Shown piece by piece: positions 21,960 through 33,376 of a DNA stretch of 64,000 bases. This DNA is from Amphimedon queenslandica. Taxonomy: Eukaryota > Porifera > Demospongiae > Haplosclerida > Niphatidae. The DNA is taken from NCBI RefSeq assembly GCF_000090795.2, contig NW_003546422.1, forward strand, positions 41,366-105,365, written 5' to 3'. How positions within the stretch are numbered: the first letter of the stretch is position 1; every line of letters starts with the position of its first letter. The position numbers and the translations under genes were made by a program. Below the pieces are notes generated by a model. The model saw only the letters and a list, made by a program, of their open reading frames with translations. It was not told the origin of the DNA and searched no databases.

Positions 21960-24900
21960 AGTAATATTATTATTTTACAAGGAAAAGAAAGAGTGAAAGA
22001 ATTGGTGGCTTGCAGTACGCGAATGAAAGTCTGGTCCTAATCCAACATAAAACAATACTATAGTTCTGTCCCCACTTTGATGACAATCTTTCAGCTGGCT
22101 GTTTATAAAAATGGTGGCTTCCTTACCCAACTTTCCATCAAGTGATACACATAGGGGTGTGAATTGAGCTCTTCTTTCACTGCACGCTTGATTGTACTTC
22201 CTCTTTTTCTCTCGTTCTGCAGCTAGTAATACTTCAGATGGTGAGCGGTTGCTGTAAGACTGGGCGTCAGTGTCTGATGTCAAACAACCCCTCAGACTGT
22301 AGCATCCAGACAGTTCAGCTATACTGAGGCAGGACTACCAGATAAATGATGTGTCTTACGTACTACTGGCTCTGGTGATTTCAGTAATTGCAAGAGAGGC
22401 CAAATCCCCAAAAGCATCCCTTCATTGTGATGTTGTGTAACTAAACCCCCTTTTCTACATGACAGAGCATGAGAGAGATCAAATGGTGTGTTACACCCAT
22501 CACAATGTGGTGGTATTTCTAGTAAAGGTTTCCTATACCTGATGGCAAGGGCGTCTCTAAACTCCTGTGCAGATAGGGCAATGCGATGTTTAGCTACAGG
22601 GTTTACTGTGAGCCACGAAGACATCTTGTCATCCTTAGCTCTACACATGGCACCATATTATTCCTGATCAATCCTAGTAGAATAATAAAACCTCTAGCAT
22701 ATCTGCGTCCTTGTTCTTATTGATCTTCTTAATATATGACTCATAGTATTCTGTAAACTCATCGATATCAAATTGACCATTTTCTTTTAGAGCATTAGTA
22801 TAAGGGGTGGTATGCTTCGTTGAGTTTGATTAGTTTTTATCAGCAGTGGTGGCTAAAGTATATTGAGGCCACTGATCCTTGTTGGAAGAGAAAGAGAGTA
22901 CGCTCACTATTGGAGATCTCACAACCAAGAAGAGTTGATAACAACTTCTTGATAACAGTTTCACTGGACCAAACAATTCCCTCTGCAGATATGTCCATTG
23001 AGATTGTGTTGATCTTGTGTAGGCAGAGTATTGTGGCTGTGTCTCAGCAATAACAATTAGCCTTTCAAGTATCTTAACCCATTGACTAACACAGTCCTTA
23101 ACATTATTCAATGATCCAATCTTATTACCAATAACACTACCAAGCAGCCTATGGCTGGTTGTCACATTCACACCATAACTCTGAAATAGACCACAAGCAC
23201 TTGAAACATAATCAGAATTGACAACAAGAACTCATTTCCGAGGTTCAAAATGGTGACCTGGGGAACCATGACAATAAATCATCCAATGAAGCACAAGCTG
23301 AGGCATTGTCTGCATACCATACGTCTCTACCTGTGTTAGGATGGCTAATGTGATGAATCAGTGAGACTGTAGCCACAGCATATATAAACATTGAGAGTGG
23401 GTCCCCTTGAGTTACCCCTTTGTTACTGTATAAAAACTCATTTGAATCTTTGACCACCAGAGGTGCCCTACCTCTGTATGTATAAAATACAAACATGAAC
23501 AAATAGGCCAAAGAATATGTGGGTATTCCACAGAGCTGCCTGACAGTTAATACTATTAAAAGTGTTCGATGCATCAATCATCAAAACTCCTTATCCATGA
23601 TTCTCATTTGCCTTAAACAAATCAGACTCAGTATGTATTGCAGCCTCAATCCCACACTTAACTCTTCCACAGAGTTGGGTAATATTACTTGTATTATTGA
23701 GATCATACCTTGTTAGAAAACGAACAGTCTTACAAGTTATTCTTAGAGTCTTACCAATTCCTATGGGACGAACACCAGGACACTTACCTAGAGCTACCAG
23801 CTGACATGACATAAGTGCATAAATATCATCCCAAGGAACAACGTTGTTCGTGAGATGACAGACCAGGGTGGCAATGAAACCCTGAAGACGATCACTATGT
23901 GCCCCATAGCGAAGGAAAACATCGTGCCAGTGGCCAGCGTTGGTACCCAAAGGTCCGGCACTGCCTTGAATGTGGGAGGCTGTGAAGTGAATGTGTGCAC
24001 CAGTAACCATTTGATCTAGTCTTGGAGGGAGAGTATCACACTTAATCAGAGCAGACTCGGGTGGACATTGCCAATCTGGGTGTTTCGACTTTAAAGCATC
24101 TAAAATTGTCGTAGTAGACGAATGACGGTCTCAGGTCATTGTTTCAATTACTTTACTAAAAGGTAGTATAAGTCCCTTTGACCACTCAGAGAGCCATTGC
24201 ACAGTTGCCCTAGTCTTGCCCTGCATTATTAATTTTTTTTAAAACAGTGACCAAATGATCGGTGTCCTCTTTATAGGCCTGGGTCTTGAGAGTACTGTCA
24301 CACGCAACAGCTTCATTCATTAAACTATCAAAGCCTTCAATTGTCCCTTTCAACAACCTTCTCTCCATCAATGCTCTTATATCAGTCCCTTTCCTTACCG
24401 TACGGGTTCTTTGTAATATTACATCAGAAAAAGCCATCAGCCTTTCAGAGGAATAGTTCCCAGCAGCGACTTCCTCAGACAGTAGATCGACATATCTTCG
24501 ACCAATGGATCCTCCAGGGACATGGTATAATCTTCCTTTCAAGTGAGTAACCAGTGGCAGGACCACTCACTGTCTGGCACTGTAGTACAGCACAAAGTAT
24601 CTCCAAAGGCACACGTTATGTACTGTTCAAAGTCAAGGATACTTGTACGAGCGCTAGATGAAGACGAGGGCCTGCACATTGACAGGAGAAACCAATGGCG
24701 GCGAAGGACAGTCATGATGTTGGGAAAGAGATGGTATGGAGCTGCTAGTAGTAGATTGTATGGTTTTTTGGTCAGGTTTCTTTCCTTTTAGGAAGACAAG
24801 AGAAACACTTAGAGCCTGTCTTCCGGCAAAAACAGGACTTACATACAGCACTGGACCCATTACAGGCACAGCACTTCATGCTACCACCCTCGATTTTTTC
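21960..24900 (-). mobile_element. LINE with restriction-like endonuclease tail, broken
   Basis: Read 5' to 3' on the minus strand. An N-terminal Cys cluster (CCACNGSSAVCKSCFC) lies near 24880-24820. GGSIGRRYVDLLSEEVAAGN is near 24510, then a reverse transcriptase with CPGVRPIGIGKTL near 23760. It continues GVTQGDPLSMFIYAVATVSL near 23410 and WYADNASACASLDDLLSW near 23320; the catalytic dyad is normally ADD, here ADN. HRLLGSVIGN is near 23150. The C-terminal zinc motif CDGCNTPFDLSHALSCRKGG is near 22500, and an endonuclease-like end (EKKRKYNQACSERRAQFTPL) near 22190. It ends in an AAT-rich tail near 21960. The gene has several frame changes and stops. The layout suggests an R2/CRE/Hero-type LINE; the exact clade is uncertain. 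Confidence 0.7.
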
Positions 24901-25255
24901 TTATTATTATTATTATTATTATTATTATAAAACAACAATAGAGACTGTAACACATACATGTAGATAATGTTATGATGGGAATAGAGGGAAAGCCCTACAG
25001 AACAACAGAAATAAAGAAATACAAGAAGACAAGGAAAAGTAGGAAGAATTATTATTTTTATTACTATTATTATTATTATTAGTATTATTATAAAATAAAT
25101 TAATTAATATCTCAAATGATACAGATAGATTAGGTAGGGTTAGAGCTAGAAAGAAAATAAAATATGTCATATTTATAGAGGTAGAATGAGAATAAGAGTA
25201 ATATTTAAGACATTATGAGGGATAGAGTTGCATCATCAATTATTACTATTATACA
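24900..25255. repeat. ATT-rich microsatellite DNA
   Basis: (TTA)n runs at about 24899-24929 and 25050-25091, with A/T-rich DNA between. Such tracts commonly mark LINE tails. No gene. Confidence 0.6.
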
Positions 25256-25875
25256 TATTCAGCTGCAGGGGTCCCATCTCATCTTGAGCCATCCGGCTTG
25301 GCTAGATCTGATGGTAAGAGACTGGATGGAGTCACCATGGTCCCATAGTCATTAGGTAAGCCCCTTGTTTCGGATGCCACATGCCCTGACACCCTAGCAC
25401 CGTCTTATGAGAGCATTCCATTTCATGGCCCTGGGTCTTTTGCTAAGGCTGCTAAGGTGAAGAAGTGTGCTAAGTAAGATGCCCTCCATCAGTCATACTC
25501 CTTCACTCCTGTGGCAATAGAGACCTTTGGTGCCATTGGTTTATGTCCCTGAAGTTCCTCTGTCAGCTGGGAACTTGAATTGGGGAGCAGTTTGGGGAGG
25601 AGTCCTTCTCATAATTGATGCATCAGATTTCAGTCGTGGTACAAAAGGCCAACGCTGTGAGTGTTATGGGGTCCCTTCCTGAGTCTGCTCATCCTGACAA
25701 ATTTTTCTTTTTGTAGTTATTTACTTAATTAGTCCTTTTTGTATAAAGTATTAGAATTGGTAAAATGAAGTTAGTATAGGGAAATAATAGGTTAATTAAA
25801 TCATTGTTATTTAGTAAGAAAATAAAAATGGGTTGATGCCTAACCCATCCTCGATGGTTATTATTATTATTGATA
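25256..25875 (+). mobile_element. LINE 3'-terminal fragment
   Basis: A GC-richer insert whose plus strand reads GVPSHLEPSGLARSDGKRLD, then VSDATCPDTLAPS and, further on, YSFTPVAIETFGAIG. I recognise this as the C-terminal, endonuclease-like end of a metazoan LINE family. It is 5'-truncated and has frame changes and stops. It ends in a (TTA)n tail at about 25858-25871, which fits target-primed insertion in plus orientation. Confidence 0.6.
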
Positions 25876-26549
25876 GTACATAAATAATAATAATAATAAT
25901 AATGATAATTTTATCATGTCAAATTTCAATTGACCAATCAGAGAGCAGAATACCAGATTTCTATGAGATACCTCCCAGGAACACTTAGAAACCTCCGGCA
26001 AACACTTACAAACCTGGCGCTCTACGCTTATGCTCTTATTAATCCATTTGTCAAGCTTGGTGGTTTCTTTATTGCCTAGCATGTTAGATATGTTGTATGT
26101 ATGTCAACTCTACTTCAGTGAATAACCTATAATTTGTAGTACAGATAATAATAATTTAAGTCTAGAGTTGATCAAAATAATTATAATATTGATAATATTA
26201 ATTGCATTAAAAATAAGTCACCTAAGAAACAAAACACTAGGGATTGAAGAGCGAGACAACAAAAATATAGAAAAAATACTAACAAAAGTAATAATGATAA
26301 TAATAAATTCAGTAAGCATAAACTATTGTAACAATTAAAACTCAAAAAAATCATAAATAAATAAATGACATTAATAAACAAATAAATAATAACAATAATA
26401 ATATTAGAATAATAAACAATTATTATTATTATTTTTTTTAAACTTTTATCTATTTTAGATATTACTGATATACATTATTATACTTTGTTACACATACAAT
26501 AGCATTAATTATTGCATAAATGAGTACCTATTATATCCACCATTCTGCC
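25876..26549. other. AT-rich spacer
   Basis: Several ATT/AAT microsatellite tracts and A/T-rich DNA. No supportable gene. Confidence 0.5.
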
Positions 26550-27486
26550 AGTTACCTTATCTTTATTGTACGTCTCCAAGACAAATTCTTTAAAGGAAAA
26601 TGAAGCATGTCTTCTATGTGGCTGGTTAATCAGGACTCTTGGAGATTCTTCCAAACTCTCAATCATGGCATTGACATCTTTCTGATTGGATGGAATGCTA
26701 TGCTTCTGTGAAACCGTCGCTCTGCAAACTGATTACAAATATTTTTGTACTACTAGTGCTTTTGCAGCTCGAGTGATGGTACCAGTACCAATATTTGAGT
26801 TCAGATTTCTGAGAATCTCCTTTAGTCTTCTATTTCAGTGTTCCTGATGAAGGTCGCAGGGATTGTTGCATTCAATACGTCCAGGAGTGTTTATGAACCT
26901 ATCATATGCTAACTGCTGTGTTTTGCGTTTAGAAAATACATAAAATGATATTGTGCTAGCAAGATTACGGCCTCTTTTCTATAGTTCACTCTATTGGTAG
27001 CATCATATACTAGAAATAAAAATTTCTATATAAGCATTACTCTCTTAGTTCACTCTATTGGTAGCATCATATACTAGAAATAAAAATTTCTATATAAGCA
27101 TTACTCTCTTCCTGCCACCTTCTCTTATTGCGTCATGAAATGTGTCCTACAGTAAACAGAGAGTGATTAGTTCAGAGGAATATGTCAGGACACCATCAGA
27201 TGTGTCTGTGCCAGCAGGAACACTTAACAGCCTTACATATCTTTTAATAACAAGCTCTTCAACATTAAGTGATATCACACTCTCATTCTTTACTTCTTTT
27301 GTTGCAACAACTAAGTTGGAAGTGAAATCTTTCGATAAAAGTCTTCCTTGGCTTTGACATTGTTTGGGCATGATTATTTGGAACTGATGTATCTCTGACT
27401 AAATTTTTAAGTGCATTAATGTTCCCCATTTGCCTTCCTGATTTAGCTTCATTAATTGAGCAAATAACGCATGTAAATATATGCAT
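26550..27486 (-). pseudogene. DUF6589-domain gene, C-terminal half
   Basis: Minus-strand pieces in order: GRQMGNINALKNLVRDTSVP near 27430, TLCLLWDTFHDAIREG across 27160-27120, LLAQYHF near 26940, then NNPCDLHQEHWNR-like text near 26870. After these come NLNSNIGTGTITRAAKAL near 26800 and RRHASFSFKEFVLETYN near 26630. These follow the usual DUF6589 order, a family of unknown function that behaves like a decayed transposase (RNase H-like by my inference). Frames are broken, and a 64-bp tandem duplication at 26983-27110 disrupts it. Its preceding part is at 39545-39790, separated by the 12-kb insertion at 27488-39527. Confidence 0.65.
26983..27110. repeat. Perfect 64-bp tandem duplication
   Basis: 26983-27046 and 27047-27110 are identical (each begins AGTTCACTCTATTGGTAGCA). 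Identity points to a recent event or an assembly artefact. Confidence 0.9.
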
Positions 27487-27906
27487 ACAGTTGAATCGCA
27501 ACCGTCTGAATTTTGACAAGTTTATTTGCACCGGAAGGGGGTGGTACTCATAACATTTAATATGGCGCTCATAGATGAAGGCTCACTGAAAAAAGGAGCA
27601 CTTTCAGTGCAGCGTCTTTTCTGAAGACTTCTGCTGTACCATATCAGGTTAATGAGACATTTAGGTTGCTATACTTATTTATTTTGAGTTAATTTTTTTC
27701 ATTTTATTTAGCGGCAGTTTTGTGACAGCATAAGTCTCGTCATGTGGGTGGTGTTGTGTCAGTTGAGGTTTTATAAGTCAAAGAGGAAGTCTGGCACACA
27801 CATGAAACTCTTACATCAAGTTCCAAGATGCTTTATCTATCATTACTTTTTTCGTAACTCTATACGGCTGTAAAAATGCAAGTGTGCCATTGTTATAGAC
27901 TTATAG

Positions 27907-28268
27907 CAAGAGTAGATAATAGAAGAGAGTGTTCTACTGTGATATACCCCCTGCTTCATCACGTCGTAAAATTGAAGAGTCACATTCAGGATATTTCAGT
28001 ATTTTATTTTTAGTAGTTATTAAAAATTAATTATTCATTGATGGGTTTGAACTATGGGCGGGGCTGTAGAGCGCGCCGAAAACGGCAATAATACCACCCG
28101 TACGTGCAATCTGCGATCTTCTTGTGCTGTTTCTGCTCATTTTAAAATGTTTGCTGTCATCATTCCTCTACTTCTACCAGTTTTTTTTCAAAACTACACC
28201 CAGTCTTTCTTGCTTTTTTTAAATTTTACTCTTTTTTGTGATGGCAACTCCTGCAGAGGCTAGCTCAA
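27907..28268 (+). repeat. Left long terminal inverted repeat of the P-like element
   Basis: Nearly identical, inverted, to 32851-33217, with scattered substitutions and small indels. It includes CCCCCTGCTTCATCACG, GGGCGGGGCTGTAGAGCGCG and CCACCCGTACGTGCAATC, and ends after the first codons (MATPAEAS). The GC-rich GGGCGGGGC patch, about 190 bp before the ATG, suggests a promoter shared by both ends. Confidence 0.85.
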
Positions 28269-31200
28269 TCGCCCCCCAGGACTCAATCACTGATGCTACC
28301 TCATCCATGGCTGCAGAGAGATCAGGGTCATCAGCGGGTCTGATATATCTAGATCAAATTGTTCAACTCATTAATAGTTCTGATTACTTTGTAGCAGTTC
28401 AAACTAGTATAGAAGCTGGAAGTTGTGACTCTGTTGTAATTCTACACATGCAACTATATCATCACCCTCCTTTGGGCCATATCTCTAGGTGTAGAATACT
28501 CATTACAAAAAAGGGTGAGTACACCATTCACATTATTTATCAATTAATGAAAGAGGGCATTTTGTCATCAACGGTTTTCATTGAAACCCAGCTAAAGGAG
28601 TTATGTGCTACTTACTCGCCATACTCCACAAAATATAAGTTTTGCCCTGGCATTGCAGTGTCAGAGTACCAAAAGTTCAAAGAGATTGTTTCGTTTGATC
28701 CAAAGGATGTGAGGATTTCACAACATCCAACAGCACGAATTGACTCCAAATCTTGTGAAGTTTGGCACAGCCTTGGCGAGAGATTGACAGTGAGCAGAGA
28801 GAAAAGAGAAGCAGACGCCGTATTATGCCATAGCTGCATGAGACTAAATTGCAACCTCAGTCACCAAGTGAAAAAAACTATGGCAGAAAGTCCTTCAAAA
28901 AAAAAATTATACAACAAAGTGCATCATCACATGCCCGCTTGACATACATGTCACCTCAAAGTCAAGCAATGAGGAAGCAGAACATTAAAATTGATCGAGG
29001 CTCTTCAACCAGGATATTGACCAGACACGAAGGTAACACTGTAGTATTGGATTCAGAGCAAGATGAAGAAATGGCCTTAATACACAATGTTATTAATGAA
29101 CAGTGCTCCAAAGATTTGGAAGATGTAATATCTGAGGGAGAGAAGCATGGAGTGAGCGATAAATTGAGAGCTGTGTGGGCTAATGACAAGCGGACAATGA
29201 GGAGTGATTTTGTGAAGGACCAAAAGAAAAACTGTAAGAAATGAACTTTTGAAATGACATTTATTAAACAACTTTATCTACATATAGGTACTGGGCAAAG
29301 GAATAACAGATGGAGTTATGTTACTATAAGAATGGGTATATATCTTTTTGTGAGCATGCATTGTATATGACTATTCATTATATACTTTACATAGCACTGG
29401 CAGTTTTTAGCAGAAGTCCAGCAGCATATGAAGCACTAAAATCTTTTAACATATTACAACTACCATCACGATCTACATTGCAAGCTTACACTGGAGCTTT
29501 TTTGCATGATGCTGGCAGCAGTAGTGACAGTATCTCTGAACAATTGGCTCAGTTCATTCTTCATGATGCTGAAAGAGTTAAGAAAGGATGCAAGCCATCA
29601 ATGAAAGCAGGTAAAGGGGTATTTTAGTCATTAAGTTAAAGCAAGTAATCATAACTTATTAGGGGCACTAATTTTTGATGAGGTAAAGGTAATTGGAAGA
29701 TTGCTTTGGAACTCAAGAAGCCAAAAAATCATTGGTCTTAGTATGACACGGGAGGATTTAGCAACATTAGCTGATGTATACCAAGAGTTAAAGGATGAAA
29801 GCAATCAACAAACTTCATATATAATGCAGTTCTTATGGCGAGACTTGACAAGTATGTGTATAAAATGCATTCAGCTATAACATCACTGTATTGTACAGGT
29901 GATTTTGATATCATTGGACCATATTACACTAGTTGTACCTCATTTAAAAACAAGTTTGTGTACTCATGTGTAATTGAGACCATCAAGCTATTTCATCTGC
30001 ATGAGCTTACAACACTTCTTTTGGTATGCGACGGTGCTTCATCCAATCTCACTATGCTGAAAGCAACTCATGGTCATTTTGGTGTTTATTCAATTTCAAA
30101 TGGTATGTCTTTGTTATACTATAAACCATTAAACCATTTGTTTAATCTTGTTAATTTTTGAGCCACTTCTTGTATACATGCAAATATTTGTTAATTACCT
30201 AAATAGCCTAATAATTATAGTTCTATTATACAGAAGGTGATGACCCATTCACTGTACAACCAGTCATGATAAACCCATTTGATCCACCAAACCTTATTTA
30301 CTGGCTGATCTGTCCCACTCATCAAGTCAGTTTATAATCATTATAATAATAATCACTTTCAATAACTGACTTCTTTTCACATAATGTAGCTAAAGAACAT
30401 GATCAACGCATTATTTTCTTCTAAATCAGAAGGTACAAAAGAGTTCATACAACAGGAAGTGTCATTTGGGTGGAAATCTATTCTTGATTTGTGGGAAAGA
30501 GAATGTAGGAGAATTAGCAGTGGTGAAACTAGGATGGTCCCTAAGTTAAAGGAAGTACACATAATTACTTAATTAGAAATTTTTGGACAAAACTTAATGT
30601 AACTCCAGCAAAAATCATGCAGGTTTATTATGTTAGATAATTACTGAAATGAGTTTAATATTTTAGCAAGAACATGTACTATCAGAGTTATTCCGTCACA
30701 TTGAAGAAATGACTGCCACTAAAGAATGCTGCACAAGTGATTCAAACACATTACAATTTTTGGAAGCATGCAACAAGATATTTGAAAATGGTTTTCTGTC
30801 ACACTCAAGAGTTGTCAGCATGGATTCAGAAGTTTTAAAATCTATAGATGAAGGATATCAATTTTTTAGTAATTGGCTAAAAGAAGTACAAATAAAAAAA
30901 GGTATCTTTATACAGATTAAAAATAAATTTATAATTATACATTTATATAGGCTCAAGTTTCAACTATGCTGACCCAAACAAAGAGTTTTTAGCATGGCAA
31001 AGTAAGCTATATTCATGATCCTTAACTTCAAAATGATTTTTTTGTTAAAGCATTTGATTTGCTTCGTGTGGATGTATATGGATTTAAGTTTTTTTTGTCA
31101 ATATTTTCTTACTAAAATACCCATCTTACTTTGTATCTCCCTTACGTGTTTCTGGTTCAGCAGTGGAAACGTTGTTCAGTCAATATAAATACAATGCTGG

Positions 31201-31357
31201 AGGGAAACTTGATGCTGTGAATTATGCTACTGCTAGAGCTGCAAGCCTGGTTAAACAAGTGGTATCCAGCCATCATTGCTCTAAAGATTATAAAGATCAG
31301 CCCTTACAAACAACAGAACTTCCACTAAATAGGAAACAATATCAAAAGAAAGCCTAA
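28241..31357 (+). CDS. P/THAP9-like transposase
   Basis: Starts at ATG 28241 inside the inverted repeat (MATPAEASS). Exons join at GT-AG sites, roughly 28241-29234, 29288-29336, 29395-29610, 29663-29851 and 29899-30102, then 30234-30325, 30390-30622, 30667-30901, 30951-31001 and 31051-31357. A C-x2-C pair (CHSCMRLNC) lies before the basic region. Then come RSPAAYEALKSFNILQLPSR, LIFDEVKVIG, LLLVCDGASSN, DPPNLIYWLICPTHQLKNMI and, at the end, VETLFSQYKYNAGGKLDAVN. The D in FDE and the D in CDGA are expected RNase H-fold catalytic positions. No THAP finger is visible. Three homopolymer slips break an otherwise open frame: A run near 28905, T run near 31088 and A run near 31115. It may be nearly intact or partly mis-sequenced. 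Confidence 0.75.
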
Positions 31358-31595
31358 TGCTAATTCAGTCTCACTATAACCTTCTCCACTCTGACTCTCT
31401 CTCTTTCTTTCTTTTTACCTCATAATGTATTCTCCATAGACTAGACTTATATGTGTTATTCCAAATCACAGCTAGATTGCCAGCATGACTTTCTCATTAG
31501 TTTGAGCCAGTTATCAGATATTATCATTATTATTGTTATCATTATTATTATTATTGTATACATAGGCTATATGATACCCTTTAATCAATCATTAA
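31358..31595. other. Spacer between convergent genes
   Basis: Holds a pyrimidine-rich stretch and an ATT microsatellite at about 31520-31556. Both genes' transcription terminates here or across it. No AATAAA was clear. Confidence 0.5.
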
Positions 31596-32873
31596 CTAAT
31601 ATTCTATATTTGTGCGTAAATAAGTATGGTGGGTAAGTAAATTGTCACGTAGATTTTGTCCAGATGTAGTGGCTTGTCCTTTTTCATGTGCCATCTTCTG
31701 ACGTTGTACAGATAAAAACTCTTCAATCCTTATATCACTGAGTTTACGTACCATCTCTTGGTATACATTTTTAATGGGTATATCTTCTTGCACTACTTCA
31801 TCTGTCAATGACAACTTTCTTTGAATTTGCTTGTTAAACTTTTCCTTTAACTCTTTTTCCTTAATTTGCATGAAATCATGGGCCACTTTAACTAAATCAT
31901 CACGGTGTTTCTGAAAACCAGAAGGGTTAACCACTTGCTGTACAAATGTGTCGACTTGCTTAAAAAAGGGAATAAACGAAGGGTCGGGAGTGTACATGTA
32001 CCCATGATCTCTATACCTTAAATAAGATGGCATGTCTGCTCTTGACTTGGTAGCAATAGCTTGCAGAATGGGGATTTCATTCGAAATGGTCGCAATCTTT
32101 TCTTGGCTGCATCTCCTAATACTTTTGTATCTTTCTTGTAGCATGTTTGACAATGTTGCTCCTCCAAATCGATAGTAAACATTGTCTTTGTCAGCAGGTT
32201 GTTCAGTGTCGTGACCTTGAGTGTGCTGGCTTGGTTTCTCAATGATTTGGTGTAAATGCTCCAGCATTAACTGAAATACTAATGATGATAAATGAATCAT
32301 GATCGTCTTGCAAGATGATGTTTCCTTGAAACCATGACAAAAATTGTACCATATCTTCCTAATATCTGCGTCTGTCTGTGAATAATCAACTTGCACTGCA
32401 CTTATGCAAGTATCTTCTGGCAGAAGAAAAATGCTGCACCTGTTATGCCACTGAATTTGAAGTCGCAAATACTTTTCTTTTGTTCGACCTTTGCTACAAT
32501 CCTCATAAATAGTAATAAATAACTGCTTATGGTACTGTACAAGCAGATAAAAGGAGATCACATGATCATTTACTAACCTATTTAGTGTGGTGCACTGGTT
32601 AGTTGCTTGACAAAGATGTTTAAGTTTTGTTCTGGTTTTATCGACAAGTGAGTCCAGCTGATATGATTTTAAGAATGTAGCATTTACTTTCCTCTGACTT
32701 GCAGAGTGCTGTTTGTGACCACGACTACGTGACTTCACTACTGTGGCTGCAGATAATGACCAGGGGTTTTCTTCATTTTTATGAAGATTAGGTGTAATAA
32801 TCTCATCATCTGGCATGACATCTTCTTCACTAGAGTTATATACTGAGCTACTAGCCTCTGCAGGAGTTGCCAT
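31596..32873 (-). CDS. Uncharacterised P-like-element partner protein (425 aa)
   Basis: Single open frame from ATG 32873 to the stop at 31596. I chose this start because it aligns with the transposase start in the other inverted repeat (both MATPAEASS); the frame also continues open upstream without need. The protein begins acidic (SSEEDVMPDDE), then is basic (KSRSRGHKQHSASQRKV). It is mainly helical after that, with landmarks KYLRLQIQWHNRCSIFLLPE (about residue 180), YYRFGGATLSNMLQERYKSI (about 255), MPSYLRYRDHGYMYTPDPSF (about 305) and a Lys/Glu-rich coiled-coil-like stretch (KEKELKEKFNKQIQRKL, about 360). I recognise no domain. A related, degraded gene faces the transposase in the same way at 44080-45542, so the pairing is conserved. 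A DNA-binding or regulatory role is only a guess. Confidence 0.75.
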   Translation of the reverse strand: MATPAEASSSVYNSSEEDVMPDDEIITPNLHKNEENPWSLSAATVVKSRSRGHKQHSASQRKVNATFLKSYQLDSLVDKTRTKLKHLCQATNQCTTLNRLVNDHVISFYLLVQYHKQLFITIYEDCSKGRTKEKYLRLQIQWHNRCSIFLLPEDTCISAVQVDYSQTDADIRKIWYNFCHGFKETSSCKTIMIHLSSLVFQLMLEHLHQIIEKPSQHTQGHDTEQPADKDNVYYRFGGATLSNMLQERYKSIRRCSQEKIATISNEIPILQAIATKSRADMPSYLRYRDHGYMYTPDPSFIPFFKQVDTFVQQVVNPSGFQKHRDDLVKVAHDFMQIKEKELKEKFNKQIQRKLSLTDEVVQEDIPIKNVYQEMVRKLSDIRIEEFLSVQRQKMAHEKGQATTSGQNLRDNLLTHHTYLRTNIEY

Positions 32874-33217
32874 CGCAAAAAAGAGTGAAATAAAAAGAAA
32901 GCAAGAAAGACTGGGTGTAGTTTTGAAAAAAAAAACAAACTGGTAGAAGTAGAGGAATGATGACAGCAAACAGTTTGAAATGAGCAGAAACAACACAAGA
33001 AGATCGCAGATTGCACGTACGGGTGGTATTATTACCGTTTTCGACGCGCTCTACAGCCCCGCCCATAGTTCAAACCCATCAATGAATAATTAATTCTTAA
33101 TAACTACTAAAAATAAAATACGGAAATATCCTGAATGTGACTCTTCAATTCTACGACGTGATGAAGCAGGGGGTATATGCACAGTAGGACACTCTCTTCT
33201 ATTATTATCTACTCTTG
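32851..33217 (-). repeat. Right long terminal inverted repeat of the P-like element
   Basis: Inverted partner of 27907-28268. It carries the leader and first codons of the 425-aa gene. Small indels distinguish the two arms (for example an extra TAATA near the end and a longer A run near 32930). Confidence 0.85.
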
Positions 33218-33376
33218 CTTATAGTAAGGCCTGTTTGATTATATCATTATATAAATGTAACTAAAATAGCCTCATTACTTCAGTCAGCTAATTTTTAGAA
33301 TGATAATGAAATTATAACTCAAAATGCTTATTAAGTGATTAAATTAAGAATCAGGTATCATGATTTTACAAATAAA

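Larger units (their letters stand above)
27907..33217. mobile_element. P-superfamily-like DNA transposon with long inverted repeats and two convergent genes
   Basis: 5311 bp, flanked by CTTATAG at 27900-27906 and 33218-33224, which fits the 7-8 bp duplication of P elements. The termini start CAAGAG. The left gene (+) is a P/THAP9-like transposase; the right gene (-) encodes an uncharacterised 425-aa protein. The two face each other, and 240 bp with an ATT microsatellite (about 31520-31556) separate their stops. The inverted repeats are long, about 362 and 367 bp, and reach past both start codons. It is inserted in the 3' flank of FEN/PIN-CXC copy 2. A second, degraded copy with the same gene pair is at 43895-51770. 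Confidence 0.8.

Noticed and set aside
28054-28263. 69-codon frame repeated inverted at 32851-33066
   Set aside because: It is the inverted repeat leader read in another frame; the shared element start codons are at 28241 and 32873.
32874-32996. Earlier start for the 425-aa protein (hydrophobic leader)
   Set aside because: The extra residues come from inverted-repeat leader DNA; the ATG shared with the transposase is better supported than a signal peptide.
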